64,000 nt of DNA from JAJCYL01 sp040222875 (GCA_040222875.1 JAVKCG010000009.1:248001-312000); one strand, 5' to 3'; shown: positions 26,066 through 35,651, counted from the stretch's first letter. A program made the numbers and translations. The notes: a model not told the origin generated them from the letters alone.

Positions 26066-29000
26066 GTTCTTTAAATACCGGCACCTCGCCCATCATTACA
26101 TCCTCCATATTCACCCAATTGAGGCGGTTCATTCTTTCTACCTCCATTGTGAAGAAATCAAATTCCTCCACAATTTTCCCTTCGAGTTGGTAGATGCCCC
26201 GTCCTCTGAAAGGATATTGAACTGCTGATTGAGGGAAGTGGACCGTATCTATAAACAGCCCTTCCTCATCTATGAAAGTGCCAAAGTTCATCGCATGGCC
26301 TTTGGATGTGCTGGTATTTTTAACTGCGATCATATAGCCAGCCATCGTAACTCTTTTGTTCAGGTAATTATCCATATCTTTTACCAGAATCCGTTCTCCG
26401 GGAATTTCTTCCACTAATAAAAATGGATTGCATAGCGGAAAACCTAAAAGTTCCATTTCATCAAAGGCATCTTCCCGTGGATCATGGTAAAAGGAGGGGA
26501 GCTGAAAGGTTTTTATTGGGCTTCTGAAAAGCTCTGGATCAGTGTCTTTTCTGTTGGTTTTACCTAAAATAAAATGAGCTTCCCAAAGCAGCGCTTTCTT
26601 TGATTTTCCGGTAAACCGAAATGCTCCAACCCTGATGAGCAACTTCAGTGATTCCAATGAGACACCGGTGCGTTCTATAAAGTCTGGTAAGCTATGGTAG
26701 GGGCCATTTTTCTCCCGTTCCTTTATGAATGTTGCCGTCAATTTGTCTTCCAGGTCTTTCACCAAAATAAACCCTAAATAGATAGTAGAGCCATGAATGA
26801 TAGTTGGATGATCGCCACGGTTCACACAAGGAGCCTCAATAATAGCGCCCTCCATCCGGGCCTCATGCACATAAAGTTCAGTGCGATAAAAACCACCAAA
26901 ATTATTGATCACAGCCACCATAAATTCTAGCGGATAATACGCTTTTAGGTACAGGCTTTGATAACTCTCTACAGCATATGAAGCTGAATGGCCTTTTGCA
27001 AAAGCATACCCGGCAAAGCTTTCGATTTGCCGCCAGATATCGTGGGTCAGTTCGTAGGTGTAGCCTTTGGCATTGCAGTTGTCAAAAAACTTCTGCTTCA
27101 CCTTTTGAAATTCATCCCGTGAACGGTATTTGCCACTCATGCCCCTGCGAAGCACATCAGCCTCGCCCAAATCAAGTCCGGCAAAATAATGGGCCACTTT
27201 GATCACATCTTCCTGATACACCATTACCCCGTAGGTTTCTGGCATCAAATCCCGCAATACAGGATGGGCCTCATCCCGCTTCTCAGGATGCCTGAACCGT
27301 AGTATGTATTGTCGCATCATGCCTGACTTGGCAACACCTGGCCTGATTACGGAGCTGGCTGCCACCAAACCGAGATATTCATCTGCTTTGAGCTTTTTCA
27401 GCAGCATACGCATAGCTGGAGACTCCACATAAAAGCATCCGATGGCCTGCGCATTGCGGAGCAGATGCTTGATCTTTTCGTCCTCCTTGAATTTTTTAAA
27501 ATCATGAATATCAATAGGAGGGAGTTCTGGCTGGTTTTTAGCCACGATTTCAATACCCTCTTTGATCTTGCTCAGTCCCCGTTGGCTCAGGATGTCAAAT
27601 TTGTAAAGGCCAACATCTTCAGCAATAATCATATCAAAATGTGTGATAGGAAAACCCTTTGGTGGCAGTGATGTGGCGGTGTAATAATGGATTGGTTTCT
27701 CCGATATTAACACACCGCCAGCATGTATGCTTAAGTGACTGGGAAAGCCCTGAATGCGTTCACTGTACCGCCTGATGAGCCGACCGATGTGGTCAAGTCG
27801 CTCAGGTGGGCTGGCCTGAACAGCTTCGATTTCATGAGCAGGCAAACCGAACGCTTTTCCAAGCTCACGGGTCACAGCTCTGTACTGAAAAGTGCTGTAA
27901 GTGGCAAGAAGCGACACTTTTAGGCCATTTTCGTCGGTGCCAAATTTCTCAAAAATGTAACGGGTTACATCATCCCTGTCTGTCCACGAAAAGTCGATAT
28001 CAAAGTCTGGTGGGTTTTTTCGATAGAGGTTGATAAAGCGCTCAAAATAAAGGTCAAGGTCGATGGGGTCGACATCAGTGATCCGGAGGAGGTATGCAAT
28101 AATACTATTGGCGCCGCTGCCACGGCCCACATAATAGTAGCCCTTGCTCCTGGCATAACTTACGATATCCCAATTCACCAGAAAGTAAGACACAAAGCCT
28201 TTTGACTTGATCAGATCGAGTTCTTTTTCAATCCGGTCAATTATGTTCTTGCCTGGGTTGGGGCCGTAACGATATTGCAGGTTTTTCTGGCATTCACTTC
28301 TGATCAAAGCGTAATCCTTTACTTCAGAGCCAGTATAGGTGCTGATGTTTTTATGTGGATGCTGATCTCCAAACTCGAAATTGATTTCGCAGCTATCCAA
28401 AACGTTTTGGGTGTTCTCAATAATCTTTGGATAGCTTTTATAAATGAGCCTAAGCTGATCTATAGGTATCATATATTCATCGGGGGAGGCTTCTTCTGAC
28501 TTAGGTAGCTTACTTAAAAGTGTATTGTTGTCGATTGCCCTCAGCAACCGGTGGATATTAAAATCAACATTAGGTTTTCCTTTTATGGGCTTATGAAAAG
28601 AGACACTGTGCAGGATGACCAGCTTATTTAGATGCTTTGCCCATTGGGAGAACGGAAGCTGGGTAAGCTGGTCAGGCTTAATTCCTACAAACTCATTTTC
28701 TCTGACTTCATGAGGCTTGATTGTACTCCAGGGATAAATGAAAATGGTATTAGGAAGGTCAGGTGCTGTGCGGGGGATGTTGGTATTCTCATGAAGGTGC
28801 TTTGAGAGGTATCTATTTAGCTGATAGAACCCTTCATTGTTTTTTGCCAGGCCTATAAACTGCTGTTGTACCCCATTTCTGAAATCTATTCCGAGTACTG
28901 GCCTGATGCCGTATTCGGATGCCAACCTCACGAAATTCAGACACGCTGAAGTGTTATTAATGTCTGTAATTGGAAGCGTACTAATATTATTGGCTTTTGC

Positions 29001-29072
29001 TGTTGCAAGGAGCTCTTTCCCTGATAGCGTTCCATAGCGTAAGCTGAAATATGTATGATTATTTAGGTACAA
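26046..29072 (-). CDS. dnaE2: DNA polymerase III alpha subunit of the short, DnaE2/ImuC type
   Basis: 1008 residues, clearly shorter than a replicative DnaE (about 1150 or more). The PHP domain opens MYLNNHTYFSLRYG: the first histidine of its HxH metal site is Asn, so PHP nuclease activity is unlikely. The polymerase core is intact: the catalytic Asp pair in PDFDIDF and the third Asp in YKFDIL, followed by the fingers (MPETYGVMVYQEDVI) and helix-hairpin-helix regions (KSLKLLIRVGAF). Length and placement suit error-prone translesion synthesis; the usual imuA/imuB partners are not adjacent. The start is a TTG at 29072 whose context matches homologues. A large palindrome lies 5 bp upstream of it. 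Confidence 0.85.
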   Translation of the reverse strand: MYLNNHTYFSLRYGTLSGKELLATAKANNISTLPITDINNTSACLNFVRLASEYGIRPVLGIDFRNGVQQQFIGLAKNNEGFYQLNRYLSKHLHENTNIPRTAPDLPNTIFIYPWSTIKPHEVRENEFVGIKPDQLTQLPFSQWAKHLNKLVILHSVSFHKPIKGKPNVDFNIHRLLRAIDNNTLLSKLPKSEEASPDEYMIPIDQLRLIYKSYPKIIENTQNVLDSCEINFEFGDQHPHKNISTYTGSEVKDYALIRSECQKNLQYRYGPNPGKNIIDRIEKELDLIKSKGFVSYFLVNWDIVSYARSKGYYYVGRGSGANSIIAYLLRITDVDPIDLDLYFERFINLYRKNPPDFDIDFSWTDRDDVTRYIFEKFGTDENGLKVSLLATYSTFQYRAVTRELGKAFGLPAHEIEAVQASPPERLDHIGRLIRRYSERIQGFPSHLSIHAGGVLISEKPIHYYTATSLPPKGFPITHFDMIIAEDVGLYKFDILSQRGLSKIKEGIEIVAKNQPELPPIDIHDFKKFKEDEKIKHLLRNAQAIGCFYVESPAMRMLLKKLKADEYLGLVAASSVIRPGVAKSGMMRQYILRFRHPEKRDEAHPVLRDLMPETYGVMVYQEDVIKVAHYFAGLDLGEADVLRRGMSGKYRSRDEFQKVKQKFFDNCNAKGYTYELTHDIWRQIESFAGYAFAKGHSASYAVESYQSLYLKAYYPLEFMVAVINNFGGFYRTELYVHEARMEGAIIEAPCVNRGDHPTIIHGSTIYLGFILVKDLEDKLTATFIKEREKNGPYHSLPDFIERTGVSLESLKLLIRVGAFRFTGKSKKALLWEAHFILGKTNRKDTDPELFRSPIKTFQLPSFYHDPREDAFDEMELLGFPLCNPFLLVEEIPGERILVKDMDNYLNKRVTMAGYMIAVKNTSTSKGHAMNFGTFIDEEGLFIDTVHFPQSAVQYPFRGRGIYQLEGKIVEEFDFFTMEVERMNRLNWVNMEDVMMGEVPVFKELTDNIH

Positions 29073-29076
29073 GGTA

Positions 29077-29117
29077 ATTATTTGTGTATACTAAAATAAA
29101 TAGTATACACAAATAAT
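29077..29117. promoter_or_regulatory. Perfect 16-bp inverted repeat directly before the dnaE2-type start codon
   Basis: ATTATTTGTGTATACT (29077-29092) and its exact complement (29102-29117) flank a 9-base AT centre. It fills the 82-bp gap between the DUF5916 stop and the polymerase start, and its near edge is 5 bp from the TTG. No T-run follows in either direction, so I read it as an operator (a LexA-type damage regulator is a natural candidate) or as a structured leader, not as a terminator. Confidence 0.7.
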
Positions 29118-29154
29118 ATTAGTAAATAGTCTAAGTTTATTAGTGAAAGATGGA

Positions 29155-31440
29155 CTACTTAATCACATCAAACATCCGAGTATATTTTATAGTTAAGCTT
29201 CGGTTATTGATACGATATTGGAAATCAGTTTCGCCAATTTCACTGGGGCGGCGACCATTAGATTGGTTGTAAACCACAAACAGCCCAGTGTTGGCTTTTT
29301 GTAGCCATCCGAACCTAATATTAGCTGAGTATACTTCTGCAGCACTGTTGTATTGAACCAGGCTTTGCAAGAAAATTCGGGGCGTAAAGGAGTATGAAAG
29401 CCTTGCACCAAGCACTGTGGCGTCAAAGTCCCCATTTGGCAGACGGAAATTATTGAATGACAACGAGTACTCAGACGTGAATTTGTCCCCAATTCTTAGA
29501 CCAATCGTTCCTGAGTTCAGGTATCTGTTTCCCCCGAAGGAGCCCCCAAGTACATGCCTGGTGTTTGCATAAACATTTTTGCTTGGGTTGGTTTGGAAAA
29601 CGATCTGTGCCTCGGCGTGGTCATAAGTTCCGGCGTCCACAACTACACTGTCAGAAATCTCAAAGGCTTCCACAACCCCTTCAGTAGTAAAATTGATACC
29701 GGTGTGTACCTCAAAACCGCTGCGCCAAACCCAATGGTTATCGATGTGTAAGAAACCTGTTTCCTGAAATCCCTCAAAATTCCAAAACCCACGGTAGGAG
29801 ATATGTGGGCGGTTTTCCAAAAATTTAAACTTGTTATCTTCATTTTTAACCCTGGCCTGGTAAAAGATCAGGAATTCTGGTTTCCTGAAGGCCGTTCTAA
29901 ACAAAAATCCCATTTCTGGATTGAAATTTTCAGCTACTTCGGTGTAAGCTGCTGTCAATCTCAAGCCATTCCATTCGTAGTTGCTTTGGAACTTAAAGGA
30001 GTAGTCATCGCCGCTGACATCAGGGGTAAATGTTTTTGCGTAGAATCCTGAAAGCTGGGCCTTCTTTCCTAATCCCCATCTGCCATCTACGGCAAAAGTT
30101 CTGTTATAATCTAACTGCGATCCGGGTAGCGCCTCACTATCAAGACCTCCGAGGCTTTGGCGGTTCATGAAGGCTGCCCCAATGAATGATCTTGCTTTGA
30201 ATTGGTGGTTTACCCTGGCTACTGTAAAGTTATTTTGCTCCACACTTGAACTATCAGAGGCAACACTTACATCCTCAGTAAACATACTGAGCATGCCCAC
30301 ATAGGTATCATTAAGCTTACCAGACAGTCTGGCGCCTCCGATAATCGGTACAACACTACCATCATCAGCTATACCTATTCTACGGCTGAAAAACAGATCG
30401 ACCTCACCAGGGCTACCTACGCTAAATTGCCCTGCATTCTCTAAAAAGAAGGGCCGCTTTTCAGGAAAAAAAAGGTTGAAGCGGTCGAGGTTAACTTGCT
30501 CATTATCAACCTCTACCTGGGCAAAATCAGTATTATAAGTTACATCGAGGGTCAGGCTAGGGGTGATGCTGTATTTTACATCCAAACCGGCATCCCCGTT
30601 AAGGTCAGTTTCAGGGTTAACCTCTTGAAAATCTTTAGATGCCCTTCCCAGAACATATGGAATAATTTTCAAATTGCCAGGACTTCTCAAAGTGAGGCCT
30701 TCAAGATTACCGGCCAGAGATAACCTCTTGATATCAAATTGATAAGGTAGTGGTGCCCAGTAGGCTATTTCATTTCTCTTACGGATGTTTCTTTGAAAGT
30801 TAATACCCCAGGTCTGGTTATCTCCTGAGTTAAACCTGAGTGTTCTAAATGGGATAGCAAATTCAGCACTCCATCCATAGTCTCCCACTTCTGTTCTTAC
30901 TTCCCATGAAGCATCCCAATTAAGGTTAAAGCCTCCAATAACACCGCCTTGTTGCCGGTTATTGTTAAAGTTGCCCTGGCCCTCGTTGTCAACCTGACCG
31001 TCATATTCTACCCCAAGGGAATTGGTGCCAAACAGGAACCCATTTTGGCCATCATGGAATGTGTCTAGAATAAATAGAAAGCTGTCGGTGCCATCTAAGG
31101 ATGCATCCCTTCTATTATCGGCCACAACCAGTTTATCGGGTTCAGTATCGTAACAAACTACGCCCAAATAGAGGGTGCTGGCGGTGTAAGCAACCCTAAT
31201 TTCTGTATTCTCAGAAGCCAGTTGACCATTGTCGGGGCGCACTTGAATTAAATCTGTAATAGCAGCTATATTTTGCCATCGCTGATCATTCAAAACGTCG
31301 CCATCAAGTATGGGGGCCGATTCTATTTCCGTGGCGGCAGAAACTGGCCTTTCTTGAATATTTTGTGTTTGGGCAAACGCTAAAGTTGTTGCGAAAATGA
31401 GTGAGCAAAGTGCTTTGAATTTTAGATACATTGGCTGCAT
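29155..31440 (-). CDS. Secreted DUF5916 protein with N-terminal CBM9-like domain
   Basis: About 761 residues from the ATG at 31440 (longest frame begins at 31467; a further ATG at 31431 is also possible). A signal peptide ends near TLAFAQ. Residues about 45-235 form a carbohydrate-binding family 9-like sandwich: ILDGDVLNDQRWQN, VAYTASTLYLGVVCYD, WSAEFAIPFRTLRF and WGINFQRNIR. The rest is a beta-strand-rich domain (LFFPEKRPFFLENAGQF, FFSRRIG) ending in an aromatic strand, as in DUF5916 proteins, whose C-terminal half is probably an outer-membrane barrel. Ligand unknown. It is divergently placed from the S10 peptidase, with an inverted repeat between them. Confidence 0.87.
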   Translation of the reverse strand: MQPMYLKFKALCSLIFATTLAFAQTQNIQERPVSAATEIESAPILDGDVLNDQRWQNIAAITDLIQVRPDNGQLASENTEIRVAYTASTLYLGVVCYDTEPDKLVVADNRRDASLDGTDSFLFILDTFHDGQNGFLFGTNSLGVEYDGQVDNEGQGNFNNNRQQGGVIGGFNLNWDASWEVRTEVGDYGWSAEFAIPFRTLRFNSGDNQTWGINFQRNIRKRNEIAYWAPLPYQFDIKRLSLAGNLEGLTLRSPGNLKIIPYVLGRASKDFQEVNPETDLNGDAGLDVKYSITPSLTLDVTYNTDFAQVEVDNEQVNLDRFNLFFPEKRPFFLENAGQFSVGSPGEVDLFFSRRIGIADDGSVVPIIGGARLSGKLNDTYVGMLSMFTEDVSVASDSSSVEQNNFTVARVNHQFKARSFIGAAFMNRQSLGGLDSEALPGSQLDYNRTFAVDGRWGLGKKAQLSGFYAKTFTPDVSGDDYSFKFQSNYEWNGLRLTAAYTEVAENFNPEMGFLFRTAFRKPEFLIFYQARVKNEDNKFKFLENRPHISYRGFWNFEGFQETGFLHIDNHWVWRSGFEVHTGINFTTEGVVEAFEISDSVVVDAGTYDHAEAQIVFQTNPSKNVYANTRHVLGGSFGGNRYLNSGTIGLRIGDKFTSEYSLSFNNFRLPNGDFDATVLGARLSYSFTPRIFLQSLVQYNSAAEVYSANIRFGWLQKANTGLFVVYNQSNGRRPSEIGETDFQYRINNRSLTIKYTRMFDVIK

Positions 31441-31500
31441 GGTCTTGAGGCTAAAGTACCATCGCATGCGCTTTTCTCTTTTCAGTTTTATATAAGCGCA

Positions 31501-31518
31501 AAGTGAATTAGTTCACTT
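31501..31518. promoter_or_regulatory. Inverted repeat between the DUF5916 and S10 peptidase genes
   Basis: AAGTGAA-TTAG-TTCACTT is a perfect 7-bp inverted repeat with a 4-base centre in the divergent region, 61 bp from one start and 64 bp from the other. It could be a shared operator for both genes. Confidence 0.4.
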
Positions 31519-31581
31519 ATCAAAAACTAGCTTTCCTGTACAACCATTTTTGGTAGATTGGCGCTCTCAAACAATGTACCT

Positions 31582-33087
31582 ATGAAAAGATTTATCCCAT
31601 TTGTATTTGCACTATTTATATTCATTCAAGCTGATGCGCAGAATCAGGAAGAGAAGAAGCCTGATCCGAAACCTGAAATCTCAACTACCAAACATTCTGC
31701 AAGGATTGGCGGACAGCAGATTAGTTATACTGCAGTGGCTGGCACAATGCATATCAGGGACAATAGCAATGAGCCAGTGGCGCTTTTCGGATATACTAGT
31801 TATACAAAAGACGGCGCTGATAAAAGCAGGCCGATTGTTTTTGCTTACAACGGTGGACCGGGATCGTCATCGTTTTGGCTACATATGGGTGTTTTAGGCC
31901 CAAAACGTATTGCCGTTAACGATCCTGAATCCACACCTGCTGCACCTTATGAAATTGTTAATAATGACTACTCAATTCTCGATGTAGCGGATCTTGTAAT
32001 GATGGATCCAATCGGGACTGGCTTAAGCGTTCCGGTTGGTGAATCCAAGTATGAAGATTTCTGGGGGGTGGACCAGGATATCCGTAGTATCAACCAATTC
32101 ATCACTCAATATCTCATCAACCACGGTAGGATGAATTCACCAAAATATCTGCTTGGTGAAAGCTATGGAACCTTCAGGAATGCCGGTGTAATGAACAGCT
32201 TATTGAATGATGGTATCGCCATGAACGGGGTAATTATGGTGTCGGCGGTTTTTGACTTAAGAACACTTTTATTTCCTCCCAATGATGATTTGCCTTATAT
32301 CGTTCATTTCCCAACATATGCAGCCACTGCGTGGTACCATGACCAAATTCCAAACAAGAATGCCGACTTATATGCATTTCTTGATGAAATCAGAGCTTTT
32401 ACTGAAAATGAATATGCACCGGCTCTTTTTAAAGGTGATAAATTGAGTGAGGCCGACAAAAAATCTATGGCCACTAAGCTTGCCAACTATACCGGGACAG
32501 ATCAGGAATATTGGCTGAACGCTGACCTTAGGGTAACAAATGGAGAGTTTTTCGCTGAGATGCTGAGGGAAAATGGAGAACTTGTCGGCAGACTTGACTC
32601 CAGATATACTGGCATTAATCAAGATCTGCTAAGTCAGAATGGTAGCCATGACCCTCAAAGTTTGGCTATCTCCCCGGCATATATAACTGGTTTTCTCAAT
32701 TACCTCCACAATGACCTCGGGGTCAGTAAGGATTTAATGTATATGACTTCTGCCGGAAAAAGGGATGGATTCAAATGGGACTGGACTCATCAGGGTAATA
32801 TAAGATGGGGCTCAACAGCGGCCATAAATACAGGAATAGATATGGCTCAGGCGCTTTCAAGGGATCCAAATATGAAAGTTCTGATTCTTAATGGCATTTA
32901 TGATATAGCTACGGTTTTCTACGGGGTTGAGTACAGCATTGACCATCTGGGGTTGACGAAAGAAATCAAGGATAACATTATAATGAAGTACTATGAGGCC
33001 GGACATATGATGTATACCCATCAGCCTTCATTGGTAAAGTTCAAAGAAGATGTCGCTGATTTTATTCAAAGTACTGACAATAAATAA
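31582..33087 (+). CDS. Secreted serine carboxypeptidase (peptidase family S10)
   Basis: About 501 residues from ATG 31582; a TTG at 31558 would add eight residues ahead of the signal peptide and is rejected. Signal MKRFIPFVFALFIFIQADAQ. Family motifs: NGGPGSSSFWLHMGVLGP (oxyanion hole), LLGESYGTFR (catalytic serine), LILNGIYDIATVF (catalytic Asp region) and EAGHMMYTHQP (catalytic His). It releases C-terminal amino acids from peptides in the periplasm or outside the cell. It is followed after 5 bp by a dipeptidase gene, so the two may complete peptide breakdown together. Confidence 0.9.
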   Translation: MKRFIPFVFALFIFIQADAQNQEEKKPDPKPEISTTKHSARIGGQQISYTAVAGTMHIRDNSNEPVALFGYTSYTKDGADKSRPIVFAYNGGPGSSSFWLHMGVLGPKRIAVNDPESTPAAPYEIVNNDYSILDVADLVMMDPIGTGLSVPVGESKYEDFWGVDQDIRSINQFITQYLINHGRMNSPKYLLGESYGTFRNAGVMNSLLNDGIAMNGVIMVSAVFDLRTLLFPPNDDLPYIVHFPTYAATAWYHDQIPNKNADLYAFLDEIRAFTENEYAPALFKGDKLSEADKKSMATKLANYTGTDQEYWLNADLRVTNGEFFAEMLRENGELVGRLDSRYTGINQDLLSQNGSHDPQSLAISPAYITGFLNYLHNDLGVSKDLMYMTSAGKRDGFKWDWTHQGNIRWGSTAAINTGIDMAQALSRDPNMKVLILNGIYDIATVFYGVEYSIDHLGLTKEIKDNIIMKYYEAGHMMYTHQPSLVKFKEDVADFIQSTDNK

Positions 33088-33092
33088 TCGTT

Positions 33093-33806
33093 TTGGCAAA
33101 AAGACTTTTACTGCTTAGTAATTCAACCAATCCTGGTGAGCCGTACCTGGAGTATCCCAAAAAATCGATTATAAACTTTCTTGGCAATCACATCAAGAGG
33201 GTTTTATTCATTCCGTATGCGGGAGTAACGATATCATATGACGACTACACTGCAAAAACAAGGGAGGCATTTCAAAAGATGGGTTTTGACATACAAGGGA
33301 TTCATGAGTTTGGGAATCCGGTTGAGGCTATAGAAAAAGCAGAGGCTATAGCAGTTGGCGGTGGAAATACTTTTGAATTGCTCAATCAGCTTTATAAAAA
33401 TGATTTGATTGAGGTGATTAGAACAAGGGTTAATGAAGGCTTACCATATATGGGTTGGAGTGCCGGAAGCAACATTGCGGGGCCATCCATCAAAACAACC
33501 AATGACATGCCGATAGTGGAGCCAGAATCGTTCGATGCACTCAACTTAGTACCTTTTCAGCTAAACCCGCATTATACTGAAGGGCGCATACCTAATCATG
33601 GAGGTGAATCGAGGCCTGACAGGATCAATGAGTTTATTAAGTTGAACTCTAATGTTTATGTTTTGGGACTACCCGAAGGCAATTTGATTGAGGTTAATGA
33701 GCGGCAAATCAAGCTGGTAGGTAAAGGGAAATTAAAGATTTTTAAATCAGGGATTGATGTTATAACTGCAGAAGCCGAAACCGATATTAACTTTGTGATG
33801 AATTAA
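33093..33806 (+). CDS. pepE: Dipeptidase E (peptidase family S51)
   Basis: 237 residues, cytoplasmic. The start is a TTG: the N-terminus AKRLLLLSNSTNPGEPYLEY matches the family and no ATG is available for 60 residues. The nucleophile is in GWSAGSNIAG (Ser near 120), an acid/His pair lies in AIAVGGGNTFELL and LNPHYTEG, and GLPEGNLIEV is the C-terminal signature. PepE cleaves Asp-X dipeptides. It is 5 bp behind the S10 peptidase stop, which strongly suggests co-transcription. Confidence 0.9.
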   Translation: MAKRLLLLSNSTNPGEPYLEYPKKSIINFLGNHIKRVLFIPYAGVTISYDDYTAKTREAFQKMGFDIQGIHEFGNPVEAIEKAEAIAVGGGNTFELLNQLYKNDLIEVIRTRVNEGLPYMGWSAGSNIAGPSIKTTNDMPIVEPESFDALNLVPFQLNPHYTEGRIPNHGGESRPDRINEFIKLNSNVYVLGLPEGNLIEVNERQIKLVGKGKLKIFKSGIDVITAEAETDINFVMN

Positions 33807-33926
33807 GTCGCTTTCGGACTTGCAATAGTGCTGAGGGCTTATCAAAACACATTTTAGGGGGAATCATATAATTATTGTATTAGCATCAAAGAAATTCAAC
33901 AACTAGGATTACTATAAATATCAATT

Positions 33927-34688
33927 ATGAAGAATTTAATATTACTATTAAGTGGGCTGCTTTTAGCCTTTTTCACCAATGCACAGAATGATGCAATGGA
34001 TGTTAACAATGTACAAAGATCATTAGGTGCTGCCGGTACTTATGGTGTTGGGCCAACTCCAACCTCTATGAGGTCGCTTCCAATAAAAGAGGAGGCCATG
34101 AAGGGCGATTTTTATCTGAATAAGGAATACAAAGAAATGATAGTGAAAGTGCTTGATGACGATAACTATCAATTACTCTCGAAATACAATGTGCAGAACA
34201 ATGTATTTGTTGTAAAAAGAGGTGAAGATTTAGGTTCGTTAGATGGAAAATTAGTTGAGCAGTTTACCTATAATGACGGCATAAAGGACCTTAACTTTAT
34301 TAGTTCTGGCAAATACCCTTTCAACCCAATGGAGGCATCTCCAGGATTTTATGAGCTTCTGTATGCAGATGAAGATGTTCAATTGCTTTCAAGGGCAAAA
34401 ATTCAAATAGTGGATGCTAATTACAATGTAGCCCTTGATGTTGGGGACAGGGCCGGAAGGATAGAGATAATCAAAAGATATTACCTGTATCAAAAAGGAA
34501 TGTTTTCAGAGATTAAAAATTTCAAGAAGAAAAACTTAGCAATGTTTGGCAAGTTGAGTACTCAGGTTCAGAATTATATTCGTGATGAAAATTTAAGTGC
34601 CAACAACGAAAACGATTTGATTGATTTGGTGAAACGATACGACTTTATGCTTGAATCGGCAGCAGGCAATAACTCTCAGGCCGATTAA
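33927..34688 (+). CDS. Secreted protein of the unrecognised three-member family (second copy)
   Basis: 253 residues with a signal peptide ending near FFTNAQ. It is closely related to the next gene: both carry KGDFYLNKEY, KYNVQNNVFVV, YPFNPMEASPGFYELL, ANYNVALDVGDRAGRIE, IIKRYYLYQKGMFSEI and an asparagine-rich end helix. Nothing in it marks an enzyme. The tandem copy lies 131 bp downstream with a terminator between, so each has its own transcription unit. Compared with the copy at 6.4 kb the tandem pair is much closer to each other, indicating a recent local duplication. Confidence 0.7.
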   Translation: MKNLILLLSGLLLAFFTNAQNDAMDVNNVQRSLGAAGTYGVGPTPTSMRSLPIKEEAMKGDFYLNKEYKEMIVKVLDDDNYQLLSKYNVQNNVFVVKRGEDLGSLDGKLVEQFTYNDGIKDLNFISSGKYPFNPMEASPGFYELLYADEDVQLLSRAKIQIVDANYNVALDVGDRAGRIEIIKRYYLYQKGMFSEIKNFKKKNLAMFGKLSTQVQNYIRDENLSANNENDLIDLVKRYDFMLESAAGNNSQAD

Positions 34689-34714
34689 GGATAGTGTAAA
34701 CAGAAATATTATAG

Positions 34715-34746
34715 GCGGGAATCTCATTTTGGGGCTCCCGCTTTTT
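34715..34746 (+). terminator. Rho-independent terminator
   Basis: GCGGGA (34715-34720) and TCCCGC (34736-34741) form a 6-bp stem around a 15-base loop, followed by TTTTT. It ends transcription of the second family member. Confidence 0.65.
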
Positions 34747-34819
34747 ATTACCGACAATCTATATTATATATTATTGATTTTTTCAATCAATCACTACTTT
34801 GCATAAAATGTAAGCCATA

Positions 34820-35545
34820 ATGAAAAGGATATCACTAACCATCTTGTTTGTCGCTACACTTCAAAATCTTTTTGCACAGGAGGACGCTTTGCGGGTTAAA
34901 GATGTTCAAAGGTCGCTTGGCAGCGCCGGGTCAATTAGTACAATACCAACCGGAATGCGAACAATACCGCTGAAGCCAGAAGAGATGAAGGGTGACTTCT
35001 ACCTGAACAAGGAATTTGAGGATATGATAGTGGTTATTGCGGAGCAGGATCAATATCAGGTAAGTGCAAAATACAATGTTCAAAATAATGTATTTGTGGT
35101 ACAGCGTGGAAATGATTTAAACTCACTTGACGGGAAACTAGTTCAAGCCTTCACTTACGCTGATGATCTGGGCAAATACAATTTTCTAAATTCAGCAAGG
35201 TATCCATTTAATCCAATGGAAGCTTCTCCAGGTTTTTATGAGATACTATTCAAAGGGGAAAAAAGCCAGCTTTTGTCAAGGGCCAGAATCCAAATAGTTG
35301 AGGCTAATTACAATGTGGCGCTTGACGTTGGCGATAGGGCCGGCAGAATTGAGGTAATCAAGAGATACTATGTTTATCAGGATGGTATGTTCTCGGAGCT
35401 AAGAAGCTTAAAAAGAAAACATCTCAATGTATTTGGAAACAAAGCTAACGAGATGCAGCGTTTCATTAGGGATAACAAAATCCAGCACAATAATGAGAAC
35501 GACCTGATTCGGCTCATGAGCCGTTATGAAGAAGTAATCCAGTAA
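34820..35545 (+). CDS. Secreted protein of the unrecognised three-member family (third copy)
   Basis: 241 residues with a signal peptide ending near LFAQ. It has the same blocks as the preceding gene: MRTIPLKPEEMKGDFYLNKEF, KYNVQNNVFVV, RYPFNPMEASPGFYEI, ANYNVALDVGDRAGRIEVIKRYYVYQ. The C-terminal part has a basic stretch (RSLKRKHLNVFG) and an NNENDL helix. No domain recognised. The last coding base is 130 bp from the PadR start and there is no clear terminator, so weak read-through into the operon that follows cannot be excluded. Confidence 0.7.
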   Translation: MKRISLTILFVATLQNLFAQEDALRVKDVQRSLGSAGSISTIPTGMRTIPLKPEEMKGDFYLNKEFEDMIVVIAEQDQYQVSAKYNVQNNVFVVQRGNDLNSLDGKLVQAFTYADDLGKYNFLNSARYPFNPMEASPGFYEILFKGEKSQLLSRARIQIVEANYNVALDVGDRAGRIEVIKRYYVYQDGMFSELRSLKRKHLNVFGNKANEMQRFIRDNKIQHNNENDLIRLMSRYEEVIQ

Positions 35546-35651
35546 TCGATCTTTCAGTACTTTACAAAACCATTCAATTGTTACTTCAAGCGATCTATCA
35601 GGGGTTTTAATTATTACGCTTACAATTAGGAAACAAATAATTTGTAGCTTC

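Noticed and set aside
35638..35644. TAATTTG as the -7 element of the padR operon
   Set aside because: One base short of TAnnTTTG and no TTG at the right distance; the overlapping TAGCTTCG seemed a better, still weak, candidate.
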